Assembly: GCA_902592345.1 (NCBI GenBank)
Contig: CACJEE010000009.1
Location: 1-41,100 of the forward strand
Source of the DNA: an uncultured Alphaproteobacteria bacterium
GTDB lineage: Bacteria; Pseudomonadota; Alphaproteobacteria; HIMB59; GCA-002718135
Direction: 5' to 3'
Length of the DNA stretch: 41,100 nucleotides
This document shows positions 28,018 to 39,966 of the stretch, one piece after another. Made by a program: the position numbers and the translations under genes. Every line of letters starts with the position of its first letter. Position 1 is the stretch's first letter. The notes under the pieces are model-generated. The model was not told the origin of the DNA. It ran no database searches and worked only from the letters and a program-made list of their open reading frames with translations.

Positions 28018-28046
28018 CATAATAATTCATGATATGAATTATTATG
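28018..28046. promoter_or_regulatory. Perfect 13-base palindrome over the start codon of the secreted hydrolase gene
   Basis: CATAATAATTCAT (28018-28030) and ATGAATTATTATG (28034-28046) are exact reverse complements around the 3-base centre GAT. The last three bases are the ATG of the gene at 28044. It could be an operator for a dimeric regulator in the 67-base divergent gap with the MATE gene, or an RNA hairpin that hides the start codon. It is AT-rich, so chance is not excluded, but 13 of 13 pairs is unusual. Confidence 0.55.
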
Positions 28047-29012
28047 CTCAACTATTTAATTATTTTAATTCTTTCTATTTCTACTTATGTGTCTGCAAAA
28101 GAAACTAAGTTTGAAAAAAGACTTCAAAAGGATATAAAAAAACTTTCAAGAATTAGTGGATTTATAGATAATAATTTAAAACTATATGATGAAGAGGAAA
28201 TATCCGATAAAAAAAACACAATAGTTGTAATTTTCAACCATGGACAACAAGATGGGCAAAAAAAAGTTGAAAGATGTAATAAAGGGGCATCAGATGTTCC
28301 AGAATTTGTAAGGAATTTACATAATAAAAAGGTTAACGATTTAACAATAAAAATTTACCGTATGTGTTCAGGGGTGAGAGGTCTTAATGATCCTCAAATG
28401 GATAGAACACATAAAATGATTAAAAAGGATGAAAACACAAATGGGCTTCTTGAAGTAGTTGATTATGATGGAACAAGATTATTTGACAAAGTAAAACAAC
28501 ATCTCAGAAGACAAATTGTATTAGACAAAATTGATGAGCTAACTGAAAAGAATTTTTCAAATATTGTTCTAATGGGTCACTCTTGTGGAGCGTTTTTATC
28601 AATATATTTATCAGCACATTTTCCTGAAAAAATTAAAGCATCTATTGTTACAAATCCAGCATGTTATGGTGAAAATATTAACCCAAGAAATGTCATAGGG
28701 GATAGTAATACTTATTCAATATGGAAGGCATTACGAGATGACTGGGAGCAAACGATATCTAAATTTGCAGAAATTAATTCTCTAGCCTTTATTCATGATG
28801 AAGATCCATTTGAAAATACTGAGACTCTTTCTTTTTTAGGTAAAATTAATAAATTTAAAATGATCAACTATACTGATTTTGGATGTGAAAAAATGTTTGG
28901 TACAGATTTTCATAGTGCTCCAGTATATCCAGCAACAGATAATTGTTTTGCAAAATGGGAAGCTAAAAAAAATTATATAGTTAATTATCTAGAAGAAGTT
29001 TTTAAAAACTAA
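28044..29012 (+). CDS. Secreted alpha/beta hydrolase-like protein
   Basis: The 322-aa product has a signal peptide: a hydrophobic stretch (about 3-16) ending VSA before KE, with cleavage probable near residue 18. The mature part has VVIFNHGQQDG (about 61-71) at the usual oxyanion-hole position, VLMGHSCGAFLS with likely nucleophile S180, and DFHSAPVY near the C-terminus as a candidate for the catalytic histidine. Six or more cysteines in the mature protein fit disulfides in the periplasm. The family is unassigned; esterase or peptidase activity is inference. No clear Shine-Dalgarno site precedes the ATG, which lies inside the palindrome at 28018-28046. Confidence 0.7.
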   Translation: MLNYLIILILSISTYVSAKETKFEKRLQKDIKKLSRISGFIDNNLKLYDEEEISDKKNTIVVIFNHGQQDGQKKVERCNKGASDVPEFVRNLHNKKVNDLTIKIYRMCSGVRGLNDPQMDRTHKMIKKDENTNGLLEVVDYDGTRLFDKVKQHLRRQIVLDKIDELTEKNFSNIVLMGHSCGAFLSIYLSAHFPEKIKASIVTNPACYGENINPRNVIGDSNTYSIWKALRDDWEQTISKFAEINSLAFIHDEDPFENTETLSFLGKINKFKMINYTDFGCEKMFGTDFHSAPVYPATDNCFAKWEAKKNYIVNYLEEVFKN

Positions 29013-29016
29013 TTTT

Positions 29017-29223
29017 TTATATCGAGGATAAGCTCATTTTTGTTGAATATTTTTTTTTAGGAGCGTTTTTTATAACGGCCTGTCCACATCGCATTACTCC
29101 TCTTTTTTTATCAAATGTCATCTTTGGTTCACCATATAACTTCCATCCACTAGATAGTGCTTCTGTTACGCGGTGACAAAACTCTGACGTATCATCATCT
29201 GTAATAAATCTATAACCTTTCAT
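29017..29223 (-). CDS. DUF1737 domain small protein (68 aa)
   Basis: The protein matches the short DUF1737 pattern: Y-R-F-I-T-D-D-D, then F-x-x-x-V-x-x-x-L-x-x-GWKLYGEP (about 27-34) and the C-terminal GQAVIKN. The function of this domain is not known. It is the last gene of the minus-strand run starting at the transaldolase gene, 15 bases after the peptidase gene, and is convergent with the hydrolase gene at 28044 (4 bases apart). The start has AAGGAG upstream (about 29229-29234). Confidence 0.78.
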   Translation of the reverse strand: MKGYRFITDDDTSEFCHRVTEALSSGWKLYGEPKMTFDKKRGVMRCGQAVIKNAPKKKYSTKMSLSSI

Positions 29224-29238
29224 GTATGCTCCTTTTTA

Positions 29239-30561
29239 TCAATTAATTTTATCTAAGATTTTTAATTGTTCTTTTGATTTTAAATTAATAAATGTTTCAA
29301 ACTCTATAAGAAAATCATCATAACTCATATTAAAGTTTTTCCTAAAAGATTCTCTCCACCCTTGATGGATCTCTCCCTCTGCTCTTTTTTCTAATTCAAG
29401 TTCAGCGATATCCTCATAAAAATCATAGAAAACTTTTTGGTTAGACCCACTTAAAGAGGCAAGATACGCTGTGGCCCACATACCACCATCATATTCAAAG
29501 CCTTGATCACATTTACTGCGCAGTTTGATGGCATCTTCTTCCCTTTCCACATCTTTTAGTTTTATTCCTTTTTTTGCACATTTGCGAAAGGACTTCAGTG
29601 TTTGTTTCATAATTTTTTTATAATCAGCTAAATTATTTTTTCCAATTATGTAATAGCCAAAATATTCTGCCCCACCTTCTTCAATCCACATTGGCATATC
29701 ATCATTAAATTTATACTGGGCAATACCAAAACGTTTCTCGTCTTCAAAAAAAATTTTTTTCATATTTTGATGAACATGAAAATATTCATGTGCTACTATT
29801 TTTGCAACACTCCACGCTTCATTTTTATAACCCCTCCACCAACATTTATTACCCTCAATACTTCCTTTTAATGTTTCGGGTGAAAAATAGGCAGATGCTA
29901 CACATTCTTTGAACCATCTTTTGTTATCACCACCACCTACGTCTAAACATTCTTTATTGAAATCTTCCCCTCGATTTACTTCACACCAATTTTGAGCAAC
30001 TTTTTTTAGATTAGATTTTTTTTCATTCCAGATAATAACGTGAGTTTCCGCAATAGGTTTTTCACCAAGCTCAAGGTAGGAATATTCAAGGGTTTCCATG
30101 AATAAACTGTGGAGATCATCTGGAACTCCTTTATATTTTGGAAATATTATTTCTTCCTGCCCATACCAGTCAGGTGTTCTATATTCATATTCAACCATAT
30201 CGGCTGTATTGTCATATTCGCTCTCCCCTTCATCATTCGTAATAAAAGAAATATCTTTCCATAGAATTTTGTCATCAACAGCAAAGGGTTCACACTTACC
30301 TACAATATTATTTTCTTTCCTCCATTTTTCACAATTTTTAAAAGCTGCTTTTTTTGCGTTTTCTTCTGACTTTTTGCCAATAGCTATTCCATACTCGCAT
30401 TCGCCGTCACTTACGACTACAAACATGGAAGAGTGTTTATCCTTTGCCTCTTCTTGATATTCTTTATATGGTTCATCCATTATCCAACCACATATTTTTT
30501 CATTGGCATGAGATGATGAGTAAGAGAACAGTAAATAAATAATGAGAGCTATTAGCTTCAT
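29239..30561 (-). CDS. Secreted zinc metallopeptidase (gluzincin type) with an N-terminal DUF4189-like region
   Basis: The 440-aa product starts with a signal peptide (about 1-19, cleavage near SHA/NE). Residues about 45-105 look like the DUF4189 type: EYGIAIGKKSEENAKKAA followed by paired cysteines. The catalytic site is HEYFH (H258, E259, H262), followed about 33 residues later by WIEEGGAEYFGYY, where E295 would be the third zinc ligand of a gluzincin. Many cysteines suggest disulfides. It overlaps the DUF484 gene by 4 bases at its start (ATGA). The target is unknown; action in the periplasm or outside is likely. Confidence 0.78.
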   Translation of the reverse strand: MKLIALIIYLLFSYSSSHANEKICGWIMDEPYKEYQEEAKDKHSSMFVVVSDGECEYGIAIGKKSEENAKKAAFKNCEKWRKENNIVGKCEPFAVDDKILWKDISFITNDEGESEYDNTADMVEYEYRTPDWYGQEEIIFPKYKGVPDDLHSLFMETLEYSYLELGEKPIAETHVIIWNEKKSNLKKVAQNWCEVNRGEDFNKECLDVGGGDNKRWFKECVASAYFSPETLKGSIEGNKCWWRGYKNEAWSVAKIVAHEYFHVHQNMKKIFFEDEKRFGIAQYKFNDDMPMWIEEGGAEYFGYYIIGKNNLADYKKIMKQTLKSFRKCAKKGIKLKDVEREEDAIKLRSKCDQGFEYDGGMWATAYLASLSGSNQKVFYDFYEDIAELELEKRAEGEIHQGWRESFRKNFNMSYDDFLIEFETFINLKSKEQLKILDKIN

Positions 30562-31223
30562 ATTTGATGAATTTTAATTTCAATAATTTTTATTAAGTAT
30601 TCAATAAGATCAACTTGTTGATCAGGATTAAATTTATTGATATCTTTTGACCCCATAGCAACAATAAATATATCTTCCTGAAAATTAATTTTTAATAAAA
30701 TATAGGATTTTATTTGTGGTGATTTGTTAGGAAAAAACAATAACACACCTTTTGGATTTTGATTTAAGTTTGTTATTGCTTTGTCACGAAAATAACTTTT
30801 TGCTACGCGTGTATCTATTTTTTGAAACGCATTGATAACAACATTATTATTAGTACTAAAACAGTTAATATATTCACATCCAAGTAAGATTTTAAAATCA
30901 GATAAGATAACCTCAAATACTTTTTTTAATGACTTGCAATTTAATATTTTAATAGAGGATTTTAAAATTCTTTTTTGTGATTGCATATGGCTTTTGCCAG
31001 CAAGCAAAATCTGCGTCATCTGATTTTGTAAGTCAATATTTTCTTGATTGATTTTTTTATAGCGATAAACTTGAAGATCAATTACCTTGTCTGATTCCCT
31101 ATTTTTAATTGGAAATTGTAATTCTTTAAGAAGATCAGGGTGTTTTAAAAAAAAATTTTTATTTTTTTTAAGAAAATTTTTAACTAGCTCTTCAGGCGAA
31201 CTGTTATCGTCTTTTCTTTTCAT
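30558..31223 (-). CDS. DUF484 family protein
   Basis: DUF484 proteins have a short helical start and a GAF-like domain, and are often found beside xerC; function is unproven. The 221-aa product shows the family start EELVKNFLKKNKNFFLKHPDLL (read here as EELVKNFLKK then FFLKHPDLL, about 11-31), IDLQVYRYKKI, a coiled helix with QNQM, and a GAF-like part from about residue 90. It begins on the base after the transaldolase stop and its stop overlaps the peptidase start. xerC is not in the window. Confidence 0.82.
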   Translation of the reverse strand: MKRKDDNSSPEELVKNFLKKNKNFFLKHPDLLKELQFPIKNRESDKVIDLQVYRYKKINQENIDLQNQMTQILLAGKSHMQSQKRILKSSIKILNCKSLKKVFEVILSDFKILLGCEYINCFSTNNNVVINAFQKIDTRVAKSYFRDKAITNLNQNPKGVLLFFPNKSPQIKSYILLKINFQEDIFIVAMGSKDINKFNPDQQVDLIEYLIKIIEIKIHQI

Positions 31224-31883
31224 TTATTTTGGAAGGATGGATTGTCCTGTTTTTTTCCAATCATCTAAAAAGGCATTTAATCCCTTTTCAGTTAAAGGGT
31301 GATTATATAATTCATGAATAACTTTTGGTGGCAGTGTTGCTACATGAGCTCCAATTACTGCAGCATCAATTATGTGCTGTTGTGATCTTACAGAAGCAAC
31401 CAAAACTTCAGTATTAAAATCATAGTTCTCATATATATCAACAATATCCTCAATTAAATCCATTCCATTTTCGCCTAGATCATCCAACCTTCCAACAAAA
31501 GGAGAAATAAATGAGGCTCCTGCTTTTGCTGCTAATAAAGCTTGAGCGGCAGTAAAGCACAATGTGACATTAACCAAAATTTCTCTTTCTCGAAGTGTTT
31601 TACAAGTCCTTAAACCACTTGGTGTTAAAGGAACCTTAACCGCTACATTTTTGGCAAGAGAAGCTAAGTATTCACCTTCTTGCATCATAGTATCATAATC
31701 TGTTGCAGTAACTTCTGCACTAACAGGCCCTGATACAATAGAGCAAATAGCTTTTATAGTTTTAGCCATATCATCACCATTTTTAGCAATAAGAGATGGG
31801 TTTGTTGTCACGCCATTAACGAATCCAGTTGGGATAAGCTCTTCTATTTGCTTAATATCTGCTGTATCGACAAAAAATTTCAT
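31224..31883 (-). CDS. Transaldolase / fructose-6-phosphate aldolase family protein
   Basis: The 219-aa product is of the short transaldolase group (TalC/Fsa-like). It begins [16 protein letters not shown], with [13 protein letters not shown] (about 24-36), [16 protein letters not shown] containing the Schiff-base lysine, [19 protein letters not shown] and [12 protein letters not shown]. The group contains both transaldolases of the pentose phosphate pathway and fructose-6-phosphate aldolases. Similar alphaproteobacterial proteins sit next to priA and are usually annotated as transaldolase. It heads the minus-strand run to DUF1737 and is divergent from priA by 64 bases. Confidence 0.9.
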   Translation of the reverse strand: MKFFVDTADIKQIEELIPTGFVNGVTTNPSLIAKNGDDMAKTIKAICSIVSGPVSAEVTATDYDTMMQEGEYLASLAKNVAVKVPLTPSGLRTCKTLREREILVNVTLCFTAAQALLAAKAGASFISPFVGRLDDLGENGMDLIEDIVDIYENYDFNTEVLVASVRSQQHIIDAAVIGAHVATLPPKVIHELYNHPLTEKGLNAFLDDWKKTGQSILPK

Positions 31884-31947
31884 TGATTGCTGTATATCAT
31901 ATACGTGATATTTAAAAAGTTAAGATTATAAAAATTTATTATTGAAT

Positions 31948-33900
31948 ATGTATTATAACATTATTATTGCCAGACCTTTTGATAAAGTCTTTACCTATAA
32001 GCTAGATGATCAGTCTTTAGAAATAGGGCAAATTGTTATTGTCCCTTTTGGAAAAGCCATGGAAGTAGGAATGGTAATGGAGATTGACGTTAAAAAACCA
32101 GATTATAATATTAAAAAAATAGAATTTGTTATTAACGGTATAAAATTTAATGAAATAAACATTAAATTTTTAAAATGGGTAAGTGATTATACATTAGCTC
32201 CAATAGGATCGGTCTTAAAATTATTTACTATCAACAAAGATATTATTAGCTATCAGCGAGATACCAATGATCTTCCTGAGCCATCATTTAAATCAACTAT
32301 ATTAAATGATGAACAGGATAAAGCTAAAGTAGATATTTTAAAAATACAAGAACGCTCATACAAACCTATTGTATTAGAAGGAGTAACTGGTTCTGGAAAA
32401 ACAGAAGTTTATTTTGATTTAATTGAGCGTGAGATAAATGAATCAAAACAAATACTGATTATGGTACCAGAGATAAGCTTAACACCTCAATTAGAAAATC
32501 GGTTTAAAGAGAGGTTTGGATTAGAAATCAAGATTTGGCACTCTAAAATTACCCCCAAAAGAAGAAAGGAAATTTGGCACAAATGCTATGATGGTGAACC
32601 ATTAGTTGTTATTGGAGCACGATCAAGCCTTTTTCTACCTTTTAAAAATCTAGGATTAACAGTGATTGATGAAGAACATGATTCTTCATATAAGCAAGAG
32701 GATAGCATACGTTATCAAGCAAGAGATTTGGCAGTTGTAAAGGCAAATTATGAAAAAAGTAAATTGATACTTACTTCAGCAACACCTTCCCTTGAGACCA
32801 TAAATAATATTAATAATAAAAAGTATCATCATGTTTTTTTATCTAAACAATATTCAGGTTTGCCACTTCCCCAAATAAGTTTAGTTGATTTATCAAGGTA
32901 CAAGTTAGAAAAAAATCAATGGATATCTAGTGTTCTTAAAAATGAGATTGAAAATTGTTTATCCAATAAAGAACAGGCGTTAATTTTTTTAAACAGAAGA
33001 GGATACTCACCACTAAGCTTATGTGTAGAGTGTGGATATAGACATCAGTGCGCACAGTGTTCATCTTGGTTAGTTATGCACCAACAAAAAAAACGTCTTC
33101 TCTGCCATCAATGTGGTAGCATTGAAGAGATGTCTTTTAATTGTCCAAAGTGTTCTGCAAAAGATTCTATTAAATTTATTGGTCCAGGAGTGGAGAGAAT
33201 TGCTGAAGAGCTCACTCAATCTTTTTCTGACAAAGTAGTAAATGTGATGTCGAGTGATCTTATAAATTCACCAAAAAAAATAAAAGAATTAATTGATAAA
33301 TTTTCTAATAAAAAGATTGATATTATTGTCGCTACACAAATAATGGCCAAGGGTTATGATTTTCCTAACTTATCATTAGTAGGTGTGATTGATGCTGATG
33401 CTGGATTGTTTGGTGGAGACATGCGCGCAATAGAAAAGACTTATAACATGTTGCAACAAGTAAGTGGTAGAGCAGGGCGATCTCAACAAACAGGTAAGGT
33501 TATTATTCAAACATACTATCCAGAACAACCTATTATTAAATCTTTACAAGAAAGAGACAGAACTTCTTTCATCAAACAAGCCCTTATTGAGAGAGAACAA
33601 TTTAAAATACCACCCTTCGGTTTTATGACATCAATTATCATATCTGGTTCATCAAAAGGGAATGTTGAAAAAGTTTCACAGCAATTAGTTTATTATAGAA
33701 AATATTCAGAAGAATGTAATGTGCTTGGTCCAGTCGAAGCTCCTATTAATTTATTAAAAGGTCAGTTTAGATACAGAATACTTTTAAAAGGAAAAAGTAG
33801 GAAAAATTTAAATGTTTTTACCAAAAAAATGGTCAATTCAGTTAAAATACCCTCGGCTGTTAAAGTAATTATCGATGTTGATCCTTATACTTTTATGTGA
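31948..33900 (+). CDS. priA: Primosomal protein N' (replication restart helicase PriA)
   Basis: PriA binds stalled forks and reloads the replisome. The 650-aa product has the N-terminal fork-binding domain (IIIARPFDKVFTYKL, about 5-19), Walker A GVTGSGKTEV, the helicase box DEEHDSSYKQED, the zinc-binding cysteines in CVECGYRHQCAQC and CHQCG / CPKC, GPGVERIAEEL, ATQIMAKGYDFPNLSLVG and VSGRAGRS. I use the ATG at 31948; a TTG at 31942 adds two residues. It is shorter than E. coli PriA (732 aa) but shows every helicase motif. The priA-atpH order is common in Alphaproteobacteria. Confidence 0.97.
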   Translation: MYYNIIIARPFDKVFTYKLDDQSLEIGQIVIVPFGKAMEVGMVMEIDVKKPDYNIKKIEFVINGIKFNEINIKFLKWVSDYTLAPIGSVLKLFTINKDIISYQRDTNDLPEPSFKSTILNDEQDKAKVDILKIQERSYKPIVLEGVTGSGKTEVYFDLIEREINESKQILIMVPEISLTPQLENRFKERFGLEIKIWHSKITPKRRKEIWHKCYDGEPLVVIGARSSLFLPFKNLGLTVIDEEHDSSYKQEDSIRYQARDLAVVKANYEKSKLILTSATPSLETINNINNKKYHHVFLSKQYSGLPLPQISLVDLSRYKLEKNQWISSVLKNEIENCLSNKEQALIFLNRRGYSPLSLCVECGYRHQCAQCSSWLVMHQQKKRLLCHQCGSIEEMSFNCPKCSAKDSIKFIGPGVERIAEELTQSFSDKVVNVMSSDLINSPKKIKELIDKFSNKKIDIIVATQIMAKGYDFPNLSLVGVIDADAGLFGGDMRAIEKTYNMLQQVSGRAGRSQQTGKVIIQTYYPEQPIIKSLQERDRTSFIKQALIEREQFKIPPFGFMTSIIISGSSKGNVEKVSQQLVYYRKYSEECNVLGPVEAPINLLKGQFRYRILLKGKSRKNLNVFTKKMVNSVKIPSAVKVIIDVDPYTFM

Positions 33901-34021
33901 TTTATGCACAATTAGAGACTAAATATCAAAAATTACATATTTGACGCATAAACTGGGCGTTTACCTGCTTTTTCTGATATGTTAATAGCCTTTCACTAAT
34001 TTCCATACGGAGAATAAATTA

Positions 34022-34579
34022 ATGGCATCACAACTTGCATCTGGAGACCTAGTATCTGATAGATATGCTTCTGCTCTTTATGATTTAGCAACTGAAAAAA
34101 ATCTAATTGATCCTGTTTTAAATGACTTATCAAATTTAAAAAATATTTTGAAGGACAATAAAGAATTAAGTCTAGTCGTTAAAAGCCCTCTTATAACTTC
34201 CGTGGATAAACTTAATATATTTGAAAGTTTGTTAAAAAAAATAAATGCTAATGAGCTAACCAATACATTTATTAAAGTAATTGAAAAAAATAAAAGATTT
34301 TCTAACTTAGCATCTATCATCTCACAATTCATGAATATTAATTCACAAAAAAGAGGCGATATTCTTGCTGATATAACATCAGCTGGTAAATTAGATGATA
34401 ATCAAAAAACTAATATTACAAATCAGCTAAAAAGTATTTTAGGTGACAAATTATCATTATCATTTGATGTTGATAAAAATATTATGGGTGGACTAATTGT
34501 TAAAGTGGGATCAAAAATGATTGATACTTCACTGGCAAATAAAATAAATAAACTTAAAATCGCAATGAAGGGGGCGTAA
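34022..34579 (+). CDS. atpH: ATP synthase F1 delta subunit
   Basis: The delta subunit joins F1 to the peripheral stalk. The 185-aa product begins with the family helix [11 protein letters not shown] (about 13-23), a central region with [12 protein letters not shown], and the C-terminal signature [20 protein letters not shown] (about 159-178). A Shine-Dalgarno GGAG lies 10-13 bases upstream. The 121-base gap after priA probably holds the atp promoter; TTTACC (33960-33965) and TAATAG (33983-33988) with 17-base spacing is one weak candidate. The stop overlaps atpA as TAATG. Confidence 0.95.
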   Translation: MASQLASGDLVSDRYASALYDLATEKNLIDPVLNDLSNLKNILKDNKELSLVVKSPLITSVDKLNIFESLLKKINANELTNTFIKVIEKNKRFSNLASIISQFMNINSQKRGDILADITSAGKLDDNQKTNITNQLKSILGDKLSLSFDVDKNIMGGLIVKVGSKMIDTSLANKINKLKIAMKGA

Positions 34580-36114
34580 TGGAAATAAAAGCAGCTGAAA
34601 TTTCATCAGTAATAAAAGATCAGATTGCCAATTTTGAAACTAAAGCGGATGTAGCTGAAGTTGGAACAGTACTAAGTGTAGGAGATGGTATCGCTCGTGT
34701 ATATGGTCTTGATCAAGTACAAGCTGGTGAGATGGTGGAATTTCCAGGTGGAATCAAAGGTATGGCCCTTAATCTTGAAATGGATAATGTTGGTGTTTCA
34801 ATCTTTGGCGATGATACAGGTATTAAAGAAGGCGACACAGTAAAACGTACAGGTGAAATTGTTGATGTTCCTGTTGGAAAAGAATTATTAGGACGTGTTG
34901 TAGATGGTTTAGGAAATCCGATTGATGGTAAAGGGCCTATTCAATCTTCAGAAAAAAGAAGAATTGAATTAAAAGCCCCAGGAATAATTCCTCGTCAAGG
35001 CGTATCTGAACCTATGCAAACTGGAATAAAAGCGCTTGATGCTTTAGTTCCTGTTGGAAGAGGACAGCGTGAACTAATTATTGGAGATAGGCAAACTGGT
35101 AAAACAGCTGTTGCTATTGATACAATTCTTAACCAAAAGTCTGTTAATCAATCTAATAACGAAAAAGATAAGCTATATTGTATCTATGTAGCTATAGGTC
35201 AAAAAAGATCAACAGTTGCACAAATTGTTAAAACTCTTGAAGATAATGGGGCTATGGAATACACTATTGTAGTATCTGCTACTGCATCTGAACCAGCTCC
35301 CCTTCAATTCTTATCTGCTTACACAGGTTGTACAATGGGAGAATTCTTCAGAGATAACGGAATGCATGCTCTTATAGTTTATGATGATTTATCTAAACAA
35401 GCAGTTGCTTATAGACAAATGTCTTTGTTGTTAAGAAGACCTCCAGGACGTGAAGCATACCCTGGAGACGTTTTTTATATTCATAGTCGTTTACTTGAGA
35501 GAGCTGCTAAAATGAGTGATGAACACGGTGGTGGAAGTTTAACAGCCCTACCAATTATTGAAACGCAAGCAGGTGATTTATCAGCTTATATTCCAACAAA
35601 CGTAATTTCTATTACAGATGGCCAAATCTTCTTAGAGACTAACTTATTTTTTGCTGGGATTCGTCCAGCGATTAACGTTGGATTATCTGTTAGTCGTGTT
35701 GGTTCTGCAGCACAAACAAAGGCAATGAAAAAAATTGCTGGTCCAGTTAAACTGGAATTAGCTCAGTATCGTGAAATGGCAGCATTCGCACAGTTTGCAT
35801 CTGATTTAGATGCATCAACTAAGCAATTATTAGATCGTGGTGCAAGATTAGTTGAAATTTTAAAACAAGGACAATACTCTCCACTTACAGTATCTGAACA
35901 AGTAGTATCTATTTATGCAGGAGTTCGTGGCTATTTAGATAAGGTTGCTGTTAATGATGTTGTTCGTTTTGAAACGGAAGTTTTAAATGAAATAAGATCT
36001 AGTCACACTGATTTGTTAGAGGCTATTGCAAATGAAAAAGAATTATCAAAAGATAATGATGAAAAATTAAAATCTATCTTAGATAATCTTGTTGAAAAAT
36101 TTACGAGTAACTAA
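34579..36114 (+). CDS. atpA: ATP synthase F1 alpha subunit
   Basis: The non-catalytic nucleotide-binding subunit of F1. The 511-aa product has [17 protein letters not shown] (about 28-44), the P-loop [24 protein letters not shown], the alpha-type [20 protein letters not shown] (with [15 protein letters not shown] following) and the arginine-finger region [15 protein letters not shown]. Length is normal. It overlaps atpH by 1 base and precedes atpG by 3 bases. Confidence 0.99.
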   Translation: MEIKAAEISSVIKDQIANFETKADVAEVGTVLSVGDGIARVYGLDQVQAGEMVEFPGGIKGMALNLEMDNVGVSIFGDDTGIKEGDTVKRTGEIVDVPVGKELLGRVVDGLGNPIDGKGPIQSSEKRRIELKAPGIIPRQGVSEPMQTGIKALDALVPVGRGQRELIIGDRQTGKTAVAIDTILNQKSVNQSNNEKDKLYCIYVAIGQKRSTVAQIVKTLEDNGAMEYTIVVSATASEPAPLQFLSAYTGCTMGEFFRDNGMHALIVYDDLSKQAVAYRQMSLLLRRPPGREAYPGDVFYIHSRLLERAAKMSDEHGGGSLTALPIIETQAGDLSAYIPTNVISITDGQIFLETNLFFAGIRPAINVGLSVSRVGSAAQTKAMKKIAGPVKLELAQYREMAAFAQFASDLDASTKQLLDRGARLVEILKQGQYSPLTVSEQVVSIYAGVRGYLDKVAVNDVVRFETEVLNEIRSSHTDLLEAIANEKELSKDNDEKLKSILDNLVEKFTSN

Positions 36115-36117
36115 TTA

Positions 36118-38446
<2,329 letters not shown>

Positions 38447-38447
<1 letters not shown>

Positions 38448-38845
38448 TGGCAACAATTTCATTTGATTTAGTTTCACCAGAAAATCTTATCTTTAATGAT
38501 GAGGTAGGAATGATTATTGTTCCAGGAAAGGATGGTGATTTTGGTGTTCTTCCTGGGCATAGTAAAGTAATGTCTTCATTGAGACCAGGTAGAGTAATGG
38601 TTTATGGTGAAGATAAAAACTTATTAAAAGCTTTTTTTGTATCTGGTGGATTTGCAGAAGTTAATCCTGAGAAATGTATTGTTCTTGCTGAGAGTGTAGA
38701 TGAAATCAATTCTATAGAAAAATCATTAATTGAAAAAGAAATTCAAAAACTTGAAGAGCAAGAAACAGATATTTCAAAAGAGCAGTTAAATATAGCTAAA
38801 GCAAAAATTGATGCTTTAGATTCTAATTATTATGAAAAAATATAA
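38447..38845 (+). CDS. atpC: ATP synthase F1 epsilon subunit
   Basis: The epsilon subunit sits at the foot of the rotor and can inhibit ATP hydrolysis. The 132-aa product has the beta-sandwich start FDLVSPENLIF (about 5-15), DGDFGVLPGHSKVMSSLRPG (about 30-49), FVSGGFAEVNPEKCIVLAE, and a C-terminal helical part from about residue 90. Length is normal. It ends the atpHAGDC operon. Its stop is 6 bases from the convergent enolase-superfamily gene. The Fo genes are not in the window, which is usual for Alphaproteobacteria. Confidence 0.97.
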
Positions 38846-38851
38846 ATTTTT

Positions 38852-39955
38852 TTAATTTATTACAAATTCAGGTTCACCTATTTTTGAAAAATCAATCTCC
38901 ACCCCTAAACCATAACTGTCAGAAGCCTTCATTTTCCCATCAATTCTTTTTGGTGAACCTTCTGTGTAACTAAAAGAATTGTAACTGTTAAAATCTGTAG
39001 AAGAAAATCTAAATTTTTCAGGAGTACTATGTGCTAAATGTGAGATTGCAGCTGTAGCAATATCACCACCCCATGAGTCTTCAATTGTCATAGGAGTTTT
39101 TAATTCTACACACAGGTCTCTTATTTGTTTACTTTTATATATTCCTCCAAGTTTACTAATTTTAAGGTTTATTATATCCATAGCCCCATCATCATAAGCT
39201 TGTAAGAAATTTTTCAATGAATCAATACTTTCATCAAGTATGAATGGGTTAGAAGTTTTTTTTCTAATTTCAACACAATCTCGATATGTCTCACATGGTT
39301 GTTCAATATACACATCTAAATTTTTTGTTTGCTTTACTACCTTTATAGCTTCATGACTTTTCCAACCTGTATTTGCATCTGCAACCAAAATATTTGTGTG
39401 ATCTAGTTCAGAACTTACACTTTTAATTCTTTCTATATCCTCTTGGTATATTCCACCTACTTTTAATTGAAATTTTGAATATCCTTCTTTTTTATACTCC
39501 ACTACTTTTTGCTTCATCATTTCTGGACTTTCTTGCGATATTGCTCTGTACAAATCAATCTGCTCACCAAATTTACCTCCTAAAAGTTTCCAAAGAGGCA
39601 TTTTATAATTTTTGCCAATTATATCCCAACATGCCATATCAATTGGCGATTTAACATAAGGATGTCCTTTTAGTTTTTTTTCCATTTCTAAATTTATATT
39701 AAAAATATCTGTTGGATCTTTTCCAATTAATGCTTTTCCAATCTCTAATATTCCTGAACGAACTCCTTTAGAATATGCAGGTAAATAGGATGATCCGAGA
39801 GTACATACCTCACCTAATCCTATAATATTATTGTCAGTCTCAAGCATAACTATTGAAGTATCAAATTTTTCTACATGATTATTATGAGCCCATTTGTATG
39901 AACCTTCTTTTAAAGGAATGTCTATTTTATATACTTTGATATTTTTAATCTTCAT
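38852..39955 (-). CDS. Enolase superfamily enzyme, mandelate racemase/muconate lactonising type
   Basis: These enzymes remove a proton next to a carboxylate, held by Mg2+. The 367-aa product has an N-terminal capping domain (1-130) and a barrel with K165 in FQLKVGG, metal ligands D193 (ADANTGW), E218 (YIEQPC) and D241 (ILDESI), and K265 in NLKISKLGG. The C-terminus holds SWGGDIATAAISHLA. The motifs resemble the group with hydroxyproline-betaine 2-epimerase and cis-3-hydroxyproline dehydratase, but specificity cannot be read here. It follows the methyltransferase gene by 11 bases on the minus strand and is probably in the same transcript. Confidence 0.82.
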   Translation of the reverse strand: MKIKNIKVYKIDIPLKEGSYKWAHNNHVEKFDTSIVMLETDNNIIGLGEVCTLGSSYLPAYSKGVRSGILEIGKALIGKDPTDIFNINLEMEKKLKGHPYVKSPIDMACWDIIGKNYKMPLWKLLGGKFGEQIDLYRAISQESPEMMKQKVVEYKKEGYSKFQLKVGGIYQEDIERIKSVSSELDHTNILVADANTGWKSHEAIKVVKQTKNLDVYIEQPCETYRDCVEIRKKTSNPFILDESIDSLKNFLQAYDDGAMDIINLKISKLGGIYKSKQIRDLCVELKTPMTIEDSWGGDIATAAISHLAHSTPEKFRFSSTDFNSYNSFSYTEGSPKRIDGKMKASDSYGLGVEIDFSKIGEPEFVIN

Positions 39956-39966
39956 TTAGAAAAAAA

